From: Lawsonibacter sp900766145
Lineage (GTDB): Bacteria; Bacillota; Clostridia; Oscillospirales; Oscillospiraceae
DNA: 64,000 nt
Reading direction: 5' to 3' (one strand)
NCBI RefSeq assembly: GCF_030372275.1
Contig: NZ_JAUDDJ010000011.1
Position 1 is the first letter of the stretch. Every line of letters begins with the position of its first letter. A model generated the notes under the pieces. The model saw only the letters and a program-made list of their open reading frames with translations. It did no database searches and was not told the DNA's origin. The position numbers and the translations under genes were made by a program. Of the stretch, positions 16,363 to 25,313 are shown in pieces.

Positions 16363-16452
16363 CCAAACGAACCCGCTTGCGCTGGGCTTCGTTTGGAGTA
16401 ACGGGAGAATGAGGTGGGAACTTCTCCTCCCCTCGAGGGGGAGGAGAAGATT
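16363..16452 (-). repeat. Hairpins between ppiB and ssrA
   Basis: Two inverted repeats lie here: CCAAACGAA (16363-16371) with TTCGTTTGG (16388-16396), and a GC-rich palindrome centred on CTCGAG at about 16419-16452. The second is a likely ppiB transcript end although it lacks a T-run. No clear ssrA promoter could be picked out. Confidence 0.45.
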
Positions 16453-16462
16453 CCATATTGCA

Positions 16463-16984
16463 TTAAACTTTTTCAGGCTCGGGATAGTCCACACCGAAGG
16501 TCTCCACGGTGACCTTCTTCATGCGCTGAGGCTGGCGGGGCTTGTCGTTCCAGTCCCGCTTGGTGGACACGATGGCGTCGGCCACCTCCATGCCCTCGAT
16601 GACCTTGCCGAAGGAGGCATACTGGCCGTCCAGGTGGGGAGCCTGCTCCACCATGATGAAGAACTGGCTGCCCGCGGAGTCGGGAGCCATGGTCCGGGCC
16701 ATGGACAGCACGCCCCGGTCGTGGCGCAGCTCGTTGGGGAAGCGGTTCTGGGTAAACTCGCCCTTGATGGAGTAGCCGGGGCCACCCATGCCGGTGCCGT
16801 CGGGGCAGCCGCCCTGGATCATAAAGCCGGGGATGACCCGGTGGAAGATCAGGCCGTCATAGTAGCCCTTCTGAATGAGGCTGATGAAGTTGTTGACGGT
16901 GTTGGGAGCCACGTCGGGGTACAGCTCCGCCTTCATGATGCCGCCGTCCTCCATCTCGATGGTAACAATAGGATTCTGTGCCAT
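16463..16984 (-). CDS. ppiB: Peptidyl-prolyl cis-trans isomerase, cyclophilin type
   Basis: A 173-residue single-domain cyclophilin. The active-site block FHRVIPGFMIQGG carries the conserved catalytic Arg and Gln, and SQFFI follows. There is no signal peptide, so it is a cytoplasmic folding catalyst. The start is ATG 16982-16984, with AGGAG 8 bases upstream; the in-frame GTG at 16993 would overlap that ribosome site. It lies between smpB and ssrA on the same strand. Confidence 0.93.
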   Translation of the reverse strand: MAQNPIVTIEMEDGGIMKAELYPDVAPNTVNNFISLIQKGYYDGLIFHRVIPGFMIQGGCPDGTGMGGPGYSIKGEFTQNRFPNELRHDRGVLSMARTMAPDSAGSQFFIMVEQAPHLDGQYASFGKVIEGMEVADAIVSTKRDWNDKPRQPQRMKKVTVETFGVDYPEPEKV

Positions 16985-17027
16985 TGGAAACACTCCTTTT
17001 CAGCGGAGAGAAGCCTCCGCAAACTCT

Positions 17028-17495
17028 TTAATACCGGGTATTCCGGGACTTCATGGTGCGGTCCATCTCCCGCTTGGCGTCCCGCCGGGCGGCGGATTCC
17101 CGCTTGTCGTAGAGCTTCTTGCCCTTGGCCAGGCCGATCTCCAGCTTGACCCGGGGGCCTTTGAAGTAGACGCTCAGGGGGATGAGGGAGTAGCCGTCCT
17201 GCTTAATGTGGGCAAACAGACGCATGATCTCCCGCTTGTGCATCAGCAACTTGCGCTGGCGCAGGGGGTCCTTGTTAAAGATGTTGCCCTTTTCATAGGG
17301 GCTGATGTGCATCCCGATGACCCACATCTGCCCATCTTTAATGTGGCAGAAGGAGTCCTTCAGGTTCACATGGCCCTGGCGGATGGACTTGACCTCGGTG
17401 CCCGCAAGCTCAATGCCGGCCTCATATTTCTCTTCAATGAAGTAATCGTGGTAGGCTTTGCTGTTCTTGGCCACCATCTTGACCGCCTCCGCCAT
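17028..17495 (-). CDS. smpB: SsrA-binding protein SmpB
   Basis: A 155-residue SmpB. The OB-fold core (GIELAGTEVKSIRQGHVNLKD) is followed by the ISPYEKGN stretch and a Lys/Arg-rich C-terminal tail (YDKRESAARRDAKREMDR) that enters the mRNA channel. It delivers tmRNA to stalled ribosomes. The start is ATG 17493-17495 with AGGAGGTG in front. Its own ssrA gene lies about 740 bases downstream, so both partners of trans-translation are together. Confidence 0.96.
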   Translation of the reverse strand: MAEAVKMVAKNSKAYHDYFIEEKYEAGIELAGTEVKSIRQGHVNLKDSFCHIKDGQMWVIGMHISPYEKGNIFNKDPLRQRKLLMHKREIMRLFAHIKQDGYSLIPLSVYFKGPRVKLEIGLAKGKKLYDKRESAARRDAKREMDRTMKSRNTRY

Positions 17496-17537
17496 AGGGC
17501 ACCTCCTTCCCGGAAAACCATAGATGAATGGTAAATT

Positions 17538-17566
17538 AGTATACCATGTTTTCTTATAAAAAGCAA
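17538..17566 (-). promoter_or_regulatory. smpB promoter
   Basis: On the minus strand TTGCTT (17561-17566) and TATACT (17538-17543) are 17 bases apart. It lies back-to-back with the marR promoter. Confidence 0.7.
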
Positions 17567-17581
17567 GGCGGAGCTGCCCCC

Positions 17582-17641
17582 TTGACAACTGTCCGAAATC
17601 AGACTATACTGGCAGCGTCACTTTAAGTCCGATTTCGGACT
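17582..17641 (+). promoter_or_regulatory. marR promoter with two operator copies
   Basis: TTGACA (17582-17587) and TATACT (17605-17610) are 17 bases apart. An imperfect palindrome, GTCCGAAATCAGAC (17591-17604), fills the spacer. A perfect one, AGTCCGA-TT-TCGGACT (17626-17641), lies at the start of the transcript. The two related sites strongly suggest autorepression by the MarR protein. Confidence 0.8.
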
Positions 17642-17656
17642 ATTTGGAGGGAGTTT

Positions 17657-18124
17657 ATGTCCGAGCTTACCTTTCAGGAGTTTATCCGCCGCTATAACGG
17701 CTTATACAAAGAAAACAACGAGATCTATCACCGTCTGGCCCGGCACTTCGGACTGTCCGACACTGCCTTCTGGATCTTATATACCCTACGGGAGATGGGG
17801 GGCAGCGTCAGCCAGAGCCAGCTTTGCGGGGAGCTGTTTCTCAGCAAGCAGACCATCCACTCCGCCCTCAAGCAGCTGGAACAGGGCGGCTTTCTCCAGC
17901 TGGAGAACCTCCCCAACAACCGGAAAAACAAGCTGGTGCGGGTCACCCCCCGGGGGGAGCAGCTGCTCTGCCAGGTGGCCGACCCGGTGTTTGCCATGGA
18001 GGAGCGGACCTTTCTCCGCCTCTCCCCCCAGCAGCGCCAGGCCCTGCTGGAACTGGATGAGGCTCTGCTGAACGCCCTACGTCAGGAATCCAACCTGATT
18101 CTTGAGCAACCCAAATCACCCTAA
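17657..18124 (+). CDS. MarR-family transcriptional regulator
   Basis: A 155-residue MarR protein with a winged helix (about 30-110: SVSQSQLCGELFLSKQTIHS, then the wing LENLPNNRKNKLVRVTPRG). GGAGGG precedes the ATG. The next gene, a MATE pump, starts 9 bases after its stop, so it probably controls drug efflux, released from the two operators by a ligand. Confidence 0.92.
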   Translation: MSELTFQEFIRRYNGLYKENNEIYHRLARHFGLSDTAFWILYTLREMGGSVSQSQLCGELFLSKQTIHSALKQLEQGGFLQLENLPNNRKNKLVRVTPRGEQLLCQVADPVFAMEERTFLRLSPQQRQALLELDEALLNALRQESNLILEQPKSP

Positions 18125-18133
18125 GGAGTTTTT

Positions 18134-19465
18134 ATGAAAATCAAGTTATCCGACCACTTCACCTACAACCGATTATTGCGCTTTACCCTGCCCTCCGTGG
18201 TCATGATGGTGGTGGCCTCCATTTACAGCGTGGTGGACGGCCTGTTTGTCTCCAACTTAGTGGGCGACCTGGCCCTGTCCGCTGTCAACATCATCTTCCC
18301 GGTCACCATGATCATCGGCGCCTTTGGCTTTATGCTGGGGACCGGCGGCAGCGCCATTGTGGCACGAACCCTGGGCGAGGGCCGAAAGGAATTGGCCCAG
18401 GAGTACTTCTCCATGCTCATCTACACGGTGCTGGTGGTGGGCGGGGTGCTGTCGGTGATCAGCGTGGCCCTCACCGAGCCCATTGCCCGGCTGGCCGGAG
18501 CCAGCGACCTGCTCATCGACGACTGCGTAGCCTACGGCCGGATCATGCTGGCGGGCAGCGTGGTGTTTATGCTCCAGGTCCTCTTTCAGAGCTTCTTTGT
18601 GGTGGCTGAGCGGCCCCAGCTGGGCCTATTCTTCTCGGTGGCCGCCGGCGTGACCAACATGGGACTGGACTATGTGTTTATCGCGCTGATGGATCTGGGC
18701 ATTGCCGGGGCCGCCCTGGCCACGGTGGCAGGCTACTGCGTGGGCGGCATCATTCCCCTGATCTACTTTCTCACCGGAGAGCGCTCCGGCCTGCGGCTTG
18801 GCAAGACCAAGCTGTACGGCAGACAGCTGCTCCAGGCCTGCGCCAACGGCTCCTCGGAGTTGATGAGCAACATCTCCTCCTCCATCGTCAGCATCCTCTA
18901 CAATCTCCAGCTGATGCGGCTCATTGGAGAGACAGGCGTGGCCGCCTATTCCGTGATGATGTACGTGGACTTTGTCTTTATCGCCGCCTTCCTGGGCTTC
19001 TCCGTGGGCAGCGCTCCCATTGTCAGCTTCCACTACGGGGCGGACAACCGCACAGAGCTGAAAAGCGTCTTTCGAAAAAGCGCCGTCATCATCGGCGTGA
19101 CCGCCCTGGTGATGGTCACCGCCTCGGAGCTGCTCAGCCATCCCCTCTCCTCCGCCTTTGTCGGCTATGACCCGGACCTGCTGGAGATGACGGTCCACGG
19201 CTTTCGTCTGTTTGCCCTGAACTACCTGTTCTGCGGCGTAAACATCTACGCCTCCGCCTTCTTTACCGCCCTGTGTAATGGCCTTATTTCGGCCCTCATC
19301 TCCTTTGCCCGCACCCTGCTGCTGCGGGGCGGGATGGTCCTGCTTCTGCCTCTGCTCTGGGGCATCGACGGTATCTGGTGGGCGGTGGTGGCCGCCGAGG
19401 GGCTGGCTGTTTTGGTCTCTCTGGCCTTCCTGATCTCCCAGCGCAAACGCTACCATTACGCATAA
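18134..19465 (+). CDS. MATE-family multidrug efflux pump, MepA-like
   Basis: A 443-residue, 12-helix antiporter of the MATE family. It shows the internal two-fold repeat and the N-terminal RLLRFTLPSVVMMVVASIYSVVDG segment typical of the MepA branch. Members expel cationic drugs using a Na+ or H+ gradient. It is the second gene of a MarR-MATE operon, the same layout as the Staphylococcus mepR-mepA pair. The substrate range is not predictable. Confidence 0.92.
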   Translation: MKIKLSDHFTYNRLLRFTLPSVVMMVVASIYSVVDGLFVSNLVGDLALSAVNIIFPVTMIIGAFGFMLGTGGSAIVARTLGEGRKELAQEYFSMLIYTVLVVGGVLSVISVALTEPIARLAGASDLLIDDCVAYGRIMLAGSVVFMLQVLFQSFFVVAERPQLGLFFSVAAGVTNMGLDYVFIALMDLGIAGAALATVAGYCVGGIIPLIYFLTGERSGLRLGKTKLYGRQLLQACANGSSELMSNISSSIVSILYNLQLMRLIGETGVAAYSVMMYVDFVFIAAFLGFSVGSAPIVSFHYGADNRTELKSVFRKSAVIIGVTALVMVTASELLSHPLSSAFVGYDPDLLEMTVHGFRLFALNYLFCGVNIYASAFFTALCNGLISALISFARTLLLRGGMVLLLPLLWGIDGIWWAVVAAEGLAVLVSLAFLISQRKRYHYA

Positions 19466-19500
19466 AAAACAGCGCGTTCCTCTCTGGAACGCGCTGTTTT
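19466..19500. terminator. Bidirectional terminator
   Basis: A 15-bp stem (19466-19480 with 19486-19500) with A4/T4 edges lies between the convergent MATE and NYN genes. Confidence 0.9.
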
Positions 19501-19513
19501 CAAATCCAATTTG

Positions 19514-20302
19514 TTATTTATCTGCGCAGTTATCCCGCACGTAATACTCTACATTCTCCTCCCCCTGGGGGACGATCTGGAATCGGTCCAGGGCACGGAT
19601 GAGCTTGGACAGCTTGGAGAAGCCGTAGTTACGAGGGTCAAAGTCGGGCTGCTTTTTCAGCAGGAGATTGCCCAGCTTGCCCATGTGGGCCAGCCCGTCC
19701 TCCTCGCACAGGTCCTCCACCGACTCGGCGATGAGCTCCACGATCTCCTCCGGGGCGGGGCTGCTGGCAGCCTGGGCCTTCTTATTTTCCTTCTTGGCGG
19801 ACTTTTTGGCCTGGGCCTCCTCCTTGCGCTTGGCGGCCTCGGCGGCCTGCTTGGCGGCGGCCCGGATGACCTCGATATACACAAACTTGTCGCAGGCCAC
19901 GATAAAGGGCTTGGGGGTCTTCTTCTCCCCCATGCCGTACACCTTCATCCCCGCCTCCCGCAGCCGGGTGGCCAGCCGGGTAAAGTCGCTGTCGCTGCTC
20001 ACCAGCACAAAGCCATCGCAGGTACCGGAGTAGAGAATGTCCATGGCGTCGATGATCATGGCGGAGTCGGTGGAATTTTTGCCGGTGGTGTAGCTGTACT
20101 GCTGGATGGGGGTGATGGCGGTCTCCAGCAGAATGGACTTCCAGCTGTTCATGTTTGGGCTGGTCCAGTCGCCGTAGATGCGCTTGATGGTGGGGGTGCC
20201 GTACACCGCCACCTCAGCCATCACGTCCTTCATGGCGGTGCGGGATGCGTTGTCCGCGTCGATGAGTACCGCCAGGCGCAGGTCCTTCTCACTTTCCGGC
20301 AT
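19514..20302 (-). CDS. NYN-domain (LabA-like) putative RNase with C-terminal OST-HTH/LOTUS region
   Basis: A 262-residue protein. The N-terminal half is a PIN-like NYN domain with its acidic metal ligands in LIDADNAS, STDSAMIIDAMD and VSSDSDFTRLATRLRE. A Lys/Ala/Glu-rich linker follows, then a C-terminal part (GLAHMGKLGNLLLKKQPDFD, then YGFSKLSKLI) that fits the OST-HTH/LOTUS RNA-binding fold. Such proteins are predicted to be RNases. The start is ATG 20300-20302 with a strong GGGAGGAGG, overlapping the end of the thiamine pyrophosphokinase gene by 14 bases. Confidence 0.88.
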   Translation of the reverse strand: MPESEKDLRLAVLIDADNASRTAMKDVMAEVAVYGTPTIKRIYGDWTSPNMNSWKSILLETAITPIQQYSYTTGKNSTDSAMIIDAMDILYSGTCDGFVLVSSDSDFTRLATRLREAGMKVYGMGEKKTPKPFIVACDKFVYIEVIRAAAKQAAEAAKRKEEAQAKKSAKKENKKAQAASSPAPEEIVELIAESVEDLCEEDGLAHMGKLGNLLLKKQPDFDPRNYGFSKLSKLIRALDRFQIVPQGEENVEYYVRDNCADK

Positions 20303-20981
20303 ACTCCGCCTCCTCCCGGTCCCACAGCTTGGGCAGCAGGCGGTAGAAGTCCCCCTGCTCCCGCCACAGGGCCAGCAGGGTGCCGTCGCCCACCGTGATC
20401 TTGGCCGGAGCGTCCACAAACTCGTTGCTCACGCCCAGGGGAAAGTCAGCGGTCATGGTGTGATCGCTGAGCTCATACTTCAAATTCTCCAGACGCACCC
20501 CCTTGGCCACGCCGCTGGAGCAGAATACGGACAGGAAGCCCTCCAGCCCCTGGGGGAAGGTCATGGACTCGTTGTGCAGGGCGGTGGCCACGGTGCCCTC
20601 GCCTGCCAGCACGCCGCGGGCTCCCTGTGTGGTCAGCCAGGCCAGCGACTGGAGGTTGGCCAGCGTGTGCTCCAGCCGTCCGCCTACGCCGCCCAGCAGC
20701 ACGAATCGGCGGTAACCCCGCTCCAGTCCCTCCCGCAGGGCGTACACCATGTCGGTGTCATCCTTCATCACCGGAAGCTGAATCACATTGGGGTGGTTGG
20801 GCCGGCGGCCCAGGGAGTCAAAATCGCCCACCACCAGATCGGGGGGCGCGCCGTAGGCCTCCAGGGCCTCATAGCCCTTGTCGGCGGCGATCAGGAAGTC
20901 ACCGGCTCCCTTCCGGGGGCACAGGGACCAGGACAGGGGCATGGCCCCCACTACATAACATAAACCGGACTTGATTGTCAC
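20289..20981 (-). CDS. thiN: Thiamine pyrophosphokinase
   Basis: A 230-residue enzyme that transfers pyrophosphate from ATP to thiamine, forming thiamine diphosphate. Conserved motifs are visible: AADKGYEAL, VVGDFDSL, DDTDMVYAL and the GGVGGRLEHTLANL loop. The C-terminal beta domain contains the SDHTMT stretch. It starts at GTG 20979-20981 with AGAAGGGA upstream. It is coupled to the downstream NYN gene. Confidence 0.93.
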   Translation of the reverse strand: MTIKSGLCYVVGAMPLSWSLCPRKGAGDFLIAADKGYEALEAYGAPPDLVVGDFDSLGRRPNHPNVIQLPVMKDDTDMVYALREGLERGYRRFVLLGGVGGRLEHTLANLQSLAWLTTQGARGVLAGEGTVATALHNESMTFPQGLEGFLSVFCSSGVAKGVRLENLKYELSDHTMTADFPLGVSNEFVDAPAKITVGDGTLLALWREQGDFYRLLPKLWDREEAEYAGK

Positions 20982-21031
20982 AGAGAATCCCTTCTTTCAT
21001 AGGCTGCTTATTATATAAAACTCCCGCCCGC

Positions 21032-22561
21032 TCAGGAAAAACGCTGGGCGGCCTGGAGCATCTGTTCCGAGATCTGGGGCCACTGCTCCGCCGAGCCGGG
21101 GGGCAGGAAGATGAGCTCCATATCCTCCGGCAGGCCGTAGAAGGCCCGGAAATAGTCTGCCCGCACCTGGGACTGGGGGTTACGGCACCAGGAGTAGCAC
21201 AGATCCCACCCCTCGGTGGGCAACACCACGCTGGAGGCCCCCTCCGCCACCGCCTGGGTCATCTGGGCCTGGCGAATCCACTCCGCCTGGCCGATCAGCC
21301 GGTAAGCCCGGAGGTGGAATCCCACGCTGAGTGCCAGAGTGAGCAGGGCAAGGCCCTGAAACCATCGTTTGGCCTCCATCCCTTTCCCCAGAGACAGCCC
21401 CAGCACCAGCAGGGCCGCCGCCGAGGGAAAAACGCACCGGGCGCCGTAGTCCTTCACCACAACAAAGGGGGCCAGCATCCCCACCGCCGCCAAGAGCAGC
21501 AGCAATCGGGCGTTTCGCCTCTCTCCCCCATCCCAGACCACCACGGCCAGAAGGAGAATGAGCTGGATCACCGCGCCGGCCACCCGCACAGGCTGCCAGG
21601 GACACTGCCAGCTGTCCAGCTGGCGCAGCTGCTCCATCACCACCCAGCACTGGGCACAGTAGATGGCGGACCACAGGCCCACCAGAGCCTGCCAATACCA
21701 CCGGGCGCCGCCCCGATGCAGCCGCCACAGGCAGCCCACCGACGCCAGCAGGCACACACCGGGGTAGTACTCAAACAGGCCCGGCAGCACCACGGTAAAC
21801 AGCCGCTCCACCACGGTGGCGGCTATGGAGGCCAGCCCCTGCCCCGGTTCAAACACCAGGCTGCGCACGCCCTCCACTGCGGTGCCGCTGGTGGCCAGCT
21901 GGCCGTACAGAGGGTTGCCGAACATGAGCAGCGCGCCCAGCAGGCAGCCTGCCATCCCCGCCAGAGCGGGCAGCCGTCCCCGCCGGGAGGCCAGGGCATA
22001 AACCCCGGTGACCACTCCGGCCCCCGTCAGGGCCAGGGTTTGATTTTCCGCAAAGAGCTGTCCGGCCAGGCACAGCACAAACAGCGCCCCGGCCAGTGGA
22101 ATTGGATGCCCGGATTTTGGGGAAAAGGTCTTCTTCCACAGCAGAAGTACCCCCAGCATCACGGCCGCCCCCGCTACAAAATTGGCAAAGGCGGACACCC
22201 AGCCGAAGGTCTGCTGCCAGGACACCATGGGCATAGAGAACAGGGCTGCACCCCCTGCCGCGGTCCATACCGCCCGCTCCTCCCCCTTTTCTGTGGCCAG
22301 ACAGGATGCCAGCCAGGGGATAAGGAACATGCCCCCGCCCATCACCAGCGTTTTGAAGAGCTGTGAGCGGGTCATGGCCAGCACCAGGGCGGTGCCGGCA
22401 TAGCGGCTGTTGAGCCCCGCGGTCACCAGCCGCTCCACCCCCACGGGCAGGCCCCAGTCCCAGTCGTCATGGGTATAGGGCACCTTCCAGGCGATATACA
22501 GGCAGGCAGCCAGAAAAATCAGCAAAACGCCCCACCGGGCTGCGTTTTTTCCACGTGACAA
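21032..22561 (-). CDS. Polytopic membrane protein, DUF6056-like (GT-C glycosyltransferase-type)
   Basis: About 509 residues with roughly 12 hydrophobic helices. Near the N-terminus is YTHDDWDWG, an acidic motif after the first helix as in GT-C-fold glycosyltransferases and the DUF6056 family. The C-terminal soluble tail ends near FLPPGSAEQW. I chose the TTG at 22559-22561 because GGGAGGAGGAG lies 5 bases upstream. A longer frame from TTG 22616-22618 would begin almost at the predicted transcript start (TATAAT at 22630-22635). A role in glycan or teichoic-acid decoration is an inference. Confidence 0.75.
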   Translation of the reverse strand: MSRGKNAARWGVLLIFLAACLYIAWKVPYTHDDWDWGLPVGVERLVTAGLNSRYAGTALVLAMTRSQLFKTLVMGGGMFLIPWLASCLATEKGEERAVWTAAGGAALFSMPMVSWQQTFGWVSAFANFVAGAAVMLGVLLLWKKTFSPKSGHPIPLAGALFVLCLAGQLFAENQTLALTGAGVVTGVYALASRRGRLPALAGMAGCLLGALLMFGNPLYGQLATSGTAVEGVRSLVFEPGQGLASIAATVVERLFTVVLPGLFEYYPGVCLLASVGCLWRLHRGGARWYWQALVGLWSAIYCAQCWVVMEQLRQLDSWQCPWQPVRVAGAVIQLILLLAVVVWDGGERRNARLLLLLAAVGMLAPFVVVKDYGARCVFPSAAALLVLGLSLGKGMEAKRWFQGLALLTLALSVGFHLRAYRLIGQAEWIRQAQMTQAVAEGASSVVLPTEGWDLCYSWCRNPQSQVRADYFRAFYGLPEDMELIFLPPGSAEQWPQISEQMLQAAQRFS

Positions 22562-22629
22562 GGGGGCTCCTCCTCCCGACCCGGGAGTTCCCAGATCCCA
22601 ACCAATTTTCGTTTCCAAATCCGGCTTTT

Positions 22630-22709
22630 ATTATAATACAATCCGGCTTTTCTTTGCAAGGGGAGCTGCGCCGGAATACCTTGACTTTCCCCCCGCCAGG
22701 CCATAGAAT
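22630..22709. promoter_or_regulatory. Divergent promoters of the DUF6056 and cysteine desulfurase genes
   Basis: Leftward: TTGCAA (22654-22659), 18 bases, then TATAAT (22630-22635, minus strand). Rightward: TTGACT (22681-22686), 17 bases, then TAGAAT (22704-22709). Confidence 0.7.
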
Positions 22710-22745
22710 ATTCTTACTTTTTCCATATCTTACGAGGTGAATTTC

Positions 22746-23882
22746 ATGCACTATTTAGATAACGCCGCCACCACACCGGTACGGCCCGAGGCGGTAGAGG
22801 CCGCAGTGAAAGCCATGACCGAAGGGTGGGGCAACCCCTCCTCCCGCTACGCCCTGGGCAGCCAGGCTGCCGCCGGGGTAAAGGAGCACCGCGCCCAGGT
22901 GGCAAAAGCTCTGGGCTGTGCCCCGGAGGAGCTCTATTTTACCTCCTGCGGCAGCGAGGGGGACAACTGGGCCATCCGTGGGGCGGTGGAGCTGGGCCGC
23001 CGCAAGGGCAAGCACATCATCACCACCGCCATCGAGCACTCCGCCGTGCTGGAGCCCTGCCGGGCTCTGGAGCGGGAGGGCTACGAGGTCACCTACCTCA
23101 CCCCCAACGCCGACGGCCAGGTGTCCATGGAGGACGTGAAGGCCGCCCTGCGTCCGGACACGGTGCTGGTGTCCATGATGCTGGTCAACAACGAGTTGGG
23201 CACCCTCCAGCCGGTGGCCGAGACGGCCAAGGCCATCCGCGGGGCCGGCTCTCCGGCTCTCCTTCACTGTGACGCGGTCCAGGGCTTTTTGAAGGTCCCC
23301 TTCACCCCCAAGGCTCTGGGGGTGGACCTGCTCACCATCAGCGGCCACAAGATCCACGCCCCCAAGGGGGTGGGCGCCCTGTACATCCGCAAGGGGCTGC
23401 GCTTCCCGCCCCTCATCCGGGGCGGCGGACAGGAGGAGGGACTGCGCTCGGGTACGGAAGCCACCGCGCAGATCGCCGCCTTTGCCGCCGCCGCCCAGGC
23501 AGGCAAGGCCACCCTGTCCGCCGATCTGGAGCACATGGCCGCCCTGAAGGAGGATCTGGCCCGCCGCCTGCCCCAGGAGGTACCGGGAGCCAAGGTAGTC
23601 CTCCAGGGACAGGCCCCCCACATTCTGCCCATCACCCTGCCCGGCTACAAGAGCGAGGTCATCGTGCGCTTTCTCAGCGACCGGGGTATCTGCGTCTCCT
23701 CCGGCTCCGCCTGCCACAAGGGCAAGCCCAGCCACGTGTATGCCGCCCTGAAGCTGCCCAAAAAGGAGCTGGACGGCGTGCTGCGCATCAGCTTCTCCTA
23801 CGACACCACACCCCAGGACATTGACGCCCTGCTGGCTGGTCTGAAAGCCGCCCAGGAGCAGTTATTCACCAGCCTGTCCTAA
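22746..23882 (+). CDS. Cysteine desulfurase, NifS/IscS family
   Basis: A 378-residue PLP enzyme that takes sulfur from cysteine for Fe-S clusters or thio-cofactors. It shows YLDNAATTP at the start, the PLP lysine K202 in SGHKIHAPKG, and the persulfide cysteine C323 in SSGSACHKG. The start is ATG 22746 with GAGGTG 6 bases upstream. No IscU-like scaffold or tRNA thiolase lies beside it, so the recipient is unknown. MATE and metallo-hydrolase genes follow in the same direction. Confidence 0.93.
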   Translation: MHYLDNAATTPVRPEAVEAAVKAMTEGWGNPSSRYALGSQAAAGVKEHRAQVAKALGCAPEELYFTSCGSEGDNWAIRGAVELGRRKGKHIITTAIEHSAVLEPCRALEREGYEVTYLTPNADGQVSMEDVKAALRPDTVLVSMMLVNNELGTLQPVAETAKAIRGAGSPALLHCDAVQGFLKVPFTPKALGVDLLTISGHKIHAPKGVGALYIRKGLRFPPLIRGGGQEEGLRSGTEATAQIAAFAAAAQAGKATLSADLEHMAALKEDLARRLPQEVPGAKVVLQGQAPHILPITLPGYKSEVIVRFLSDRGICVSSGSACHKGKPSHVYAALKLPKKELDGVLRISFSYDTTPQDIDALLAGLKAAQEQLFTSLS

Positions 23883-23910
23883 TCACTACATCCAAGGAGG
23901 TTCTACCCCC

Positions 23911-25299
23911 ATGTTTTCCTACCTGCGCCGCGGTCCCGGCTTCTACCGCCGGGTGGGCGGTCTGGCAGTGCCCATCATTCTGCAAAACCTGATCACCAGC
24001 ACCCTGGCCATGGCCGACACCTTCATGGTGGGCATGCTGGGTGAGGTGCCTATGGCGGCCGTCACCCTGGCCAACATCCCCCTATTTGTCATGCAGCTGT
24101 TCTTCTTTGGCGTACAGAGCGGCTCGGCGGTGCTCATCAGCCAGTACTGGGGCCGCCAGGACCGGCAGGCCATCAACCGGGTAGTTGGCGTGGCCCTGTG
24201 GGCGGTCAACCTGGTGTCGGTCACCTTCGCCCTGGTGCTGCTGCTTATCCCCGTTCCCTTTTTAAGCCTGTTCGGCAACCAGCGGGAGGTCATCCTGCTG
24301 GCGGCGGACTACGGACGGATCATCGGCCTGTCCTATGTGCTTAACGGCGTCACCCTGGTCTATGTGGCCGCCTGGCGCAGCATGGAGCGCCCCGGCATCG
24401 GTATGTACATCCTGGCCGCCTCCATGGGCACCAACACCTTTTTAAACTGGGTGCTTATCTTCGGCAAGCTGGGCGCCCCCGCCCTGGGAGTCACCGGCGC
24501 GGCCATCGCCACCCTCATCGCCCGGGTGGTGGAGATCGTCATTGTGGTGGTCCACGCCCGGCGCTCCCGGGTGTTCCGCCTGGACCTGGGCCTGCTGCTG
24601 CGCCCGGGTCTGAGGACCGTCAAGCAGTTTATCCGCTACGGCTCCCCCGTGGTGTGCAACGAGACCATGTGGGGCCTGGGCACCGCCATCTTCCCCACCA
24701 TCATGGGCCATATGGCGGGCAGCACCGAAATTCTGGCCGCCTATACCATCGCGGGCAACGTAGAGAAGCTGTGCATGGTGGTGGCCTTCGGCATCTCGGG
24801 CACGGCCTCCATCATCATCGGCCGGGAGATCGGCGCGGGCCGCTCTGACACCGTCTATCAGGTGGGACTGGCCCTTAACACCCTGGCGGCAGCGGGCGGC
24901 ACCATCCTGGGAGCCGGTCTGCTGGCCTTTACTCATCTGTCTGCCCCGGCCTGGTTCTTCCCCCTGTTCCATCTCTCCCCTGCGGCCTGCTCTGCCGCCA
25001 CCATTATGATGACGGTCCAGGCCTGTATCATGCCCATGCGGGACTTTAACAACTGCAACATTGTAGGCGTCCTCCGGGGCGGCGGCGACGTTAAGACAGC
25101 CACCATGATCGACCTGTGTCCCCTGTGGCTGTGCGCCATCCCCCTGGCTGCTCTGGCTGGCCTGGTCTTCCATCTGAGCATTTTGTGGGTCTACTTGGCC
25201 ATGAGCACCGAACAGCTGGTCAAATGCATCGCCGGCGTGGTACGCCTGCGCACCGGAAAATGGATTCACGACCTGACCCGACCCCAGACTATGGAATGA
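23911..25299 (+). CDS. MATE-family efflux transporter, NorM-like
   Basis: A 462-residue, 12-helix MATE protein, the second in this window. The first-repeat segment VPIILQNLITSTLAMADTFM and its second-half counterpart are clear. AAGGAGG precedes the ATG. It lies 28 bases behind the cysteine desulfurase and 14 before the metallo-hydrolase. The three are probably co-transcribed, although no functional link is obvious. Confidence 0.92.
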   Translation: MFSYLRRGPGFYRRVGGLAVPIILQNLITSTLAMADTFMVGMLGEVPMAAVTLANIPLFVMQLFFFGVQSGSAVLISQYWGRQDRQAINRVVGVALWAVNLVSVTFALVLLLIPVPFLSLFGNQREVILLAADYGRIIGLSYVLNGVTLVYVAAWRSMERPGIGMYILAASMGTNTFLNWVLIFGKLGAPALGVTGAAIATLIARVVEIVIVVVHARRSRVFRLDLGLLLRPGLRTVKQFIRYGSPVVCNETMWGLGTAIFPTIMGHMAGSTEILAAYTIAGNVEKLCMVVAFGISGTASIIIGREIGAGRSDTVYQVGLALNTLAAAGGTILGAGLLAFTHLSAPAWFFPLFHLSPAACSAATIMMTVQACIMPMRDFNNCNIVGVLRGGGDVKTATMIDLCPLWLCAIPLAALAGLVFHLSILWVYLAMSTEQLVKCIAGVVRLRTGKWIHDLTRPQTME

Positions 25300-25313
25300 A
25301 AGGAGCGTTTCCC

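Noticed and set aside
19514..20419. Longer start for the NYN gene
   Set aside because: An extension to 20419 would overlap the thiamine pyrophosphokinase gene by 130 bases; ATG 20300-20302 has a strong ribosome site.
22616..22618. TTG start 57 bases upstream for the DUF6056 gene
   Set aside because: It lies only a few bases from the predicted transcription start and lacks a ribosome site; the TTG at 22559-22561 has GGGAGGAGGAG in front.
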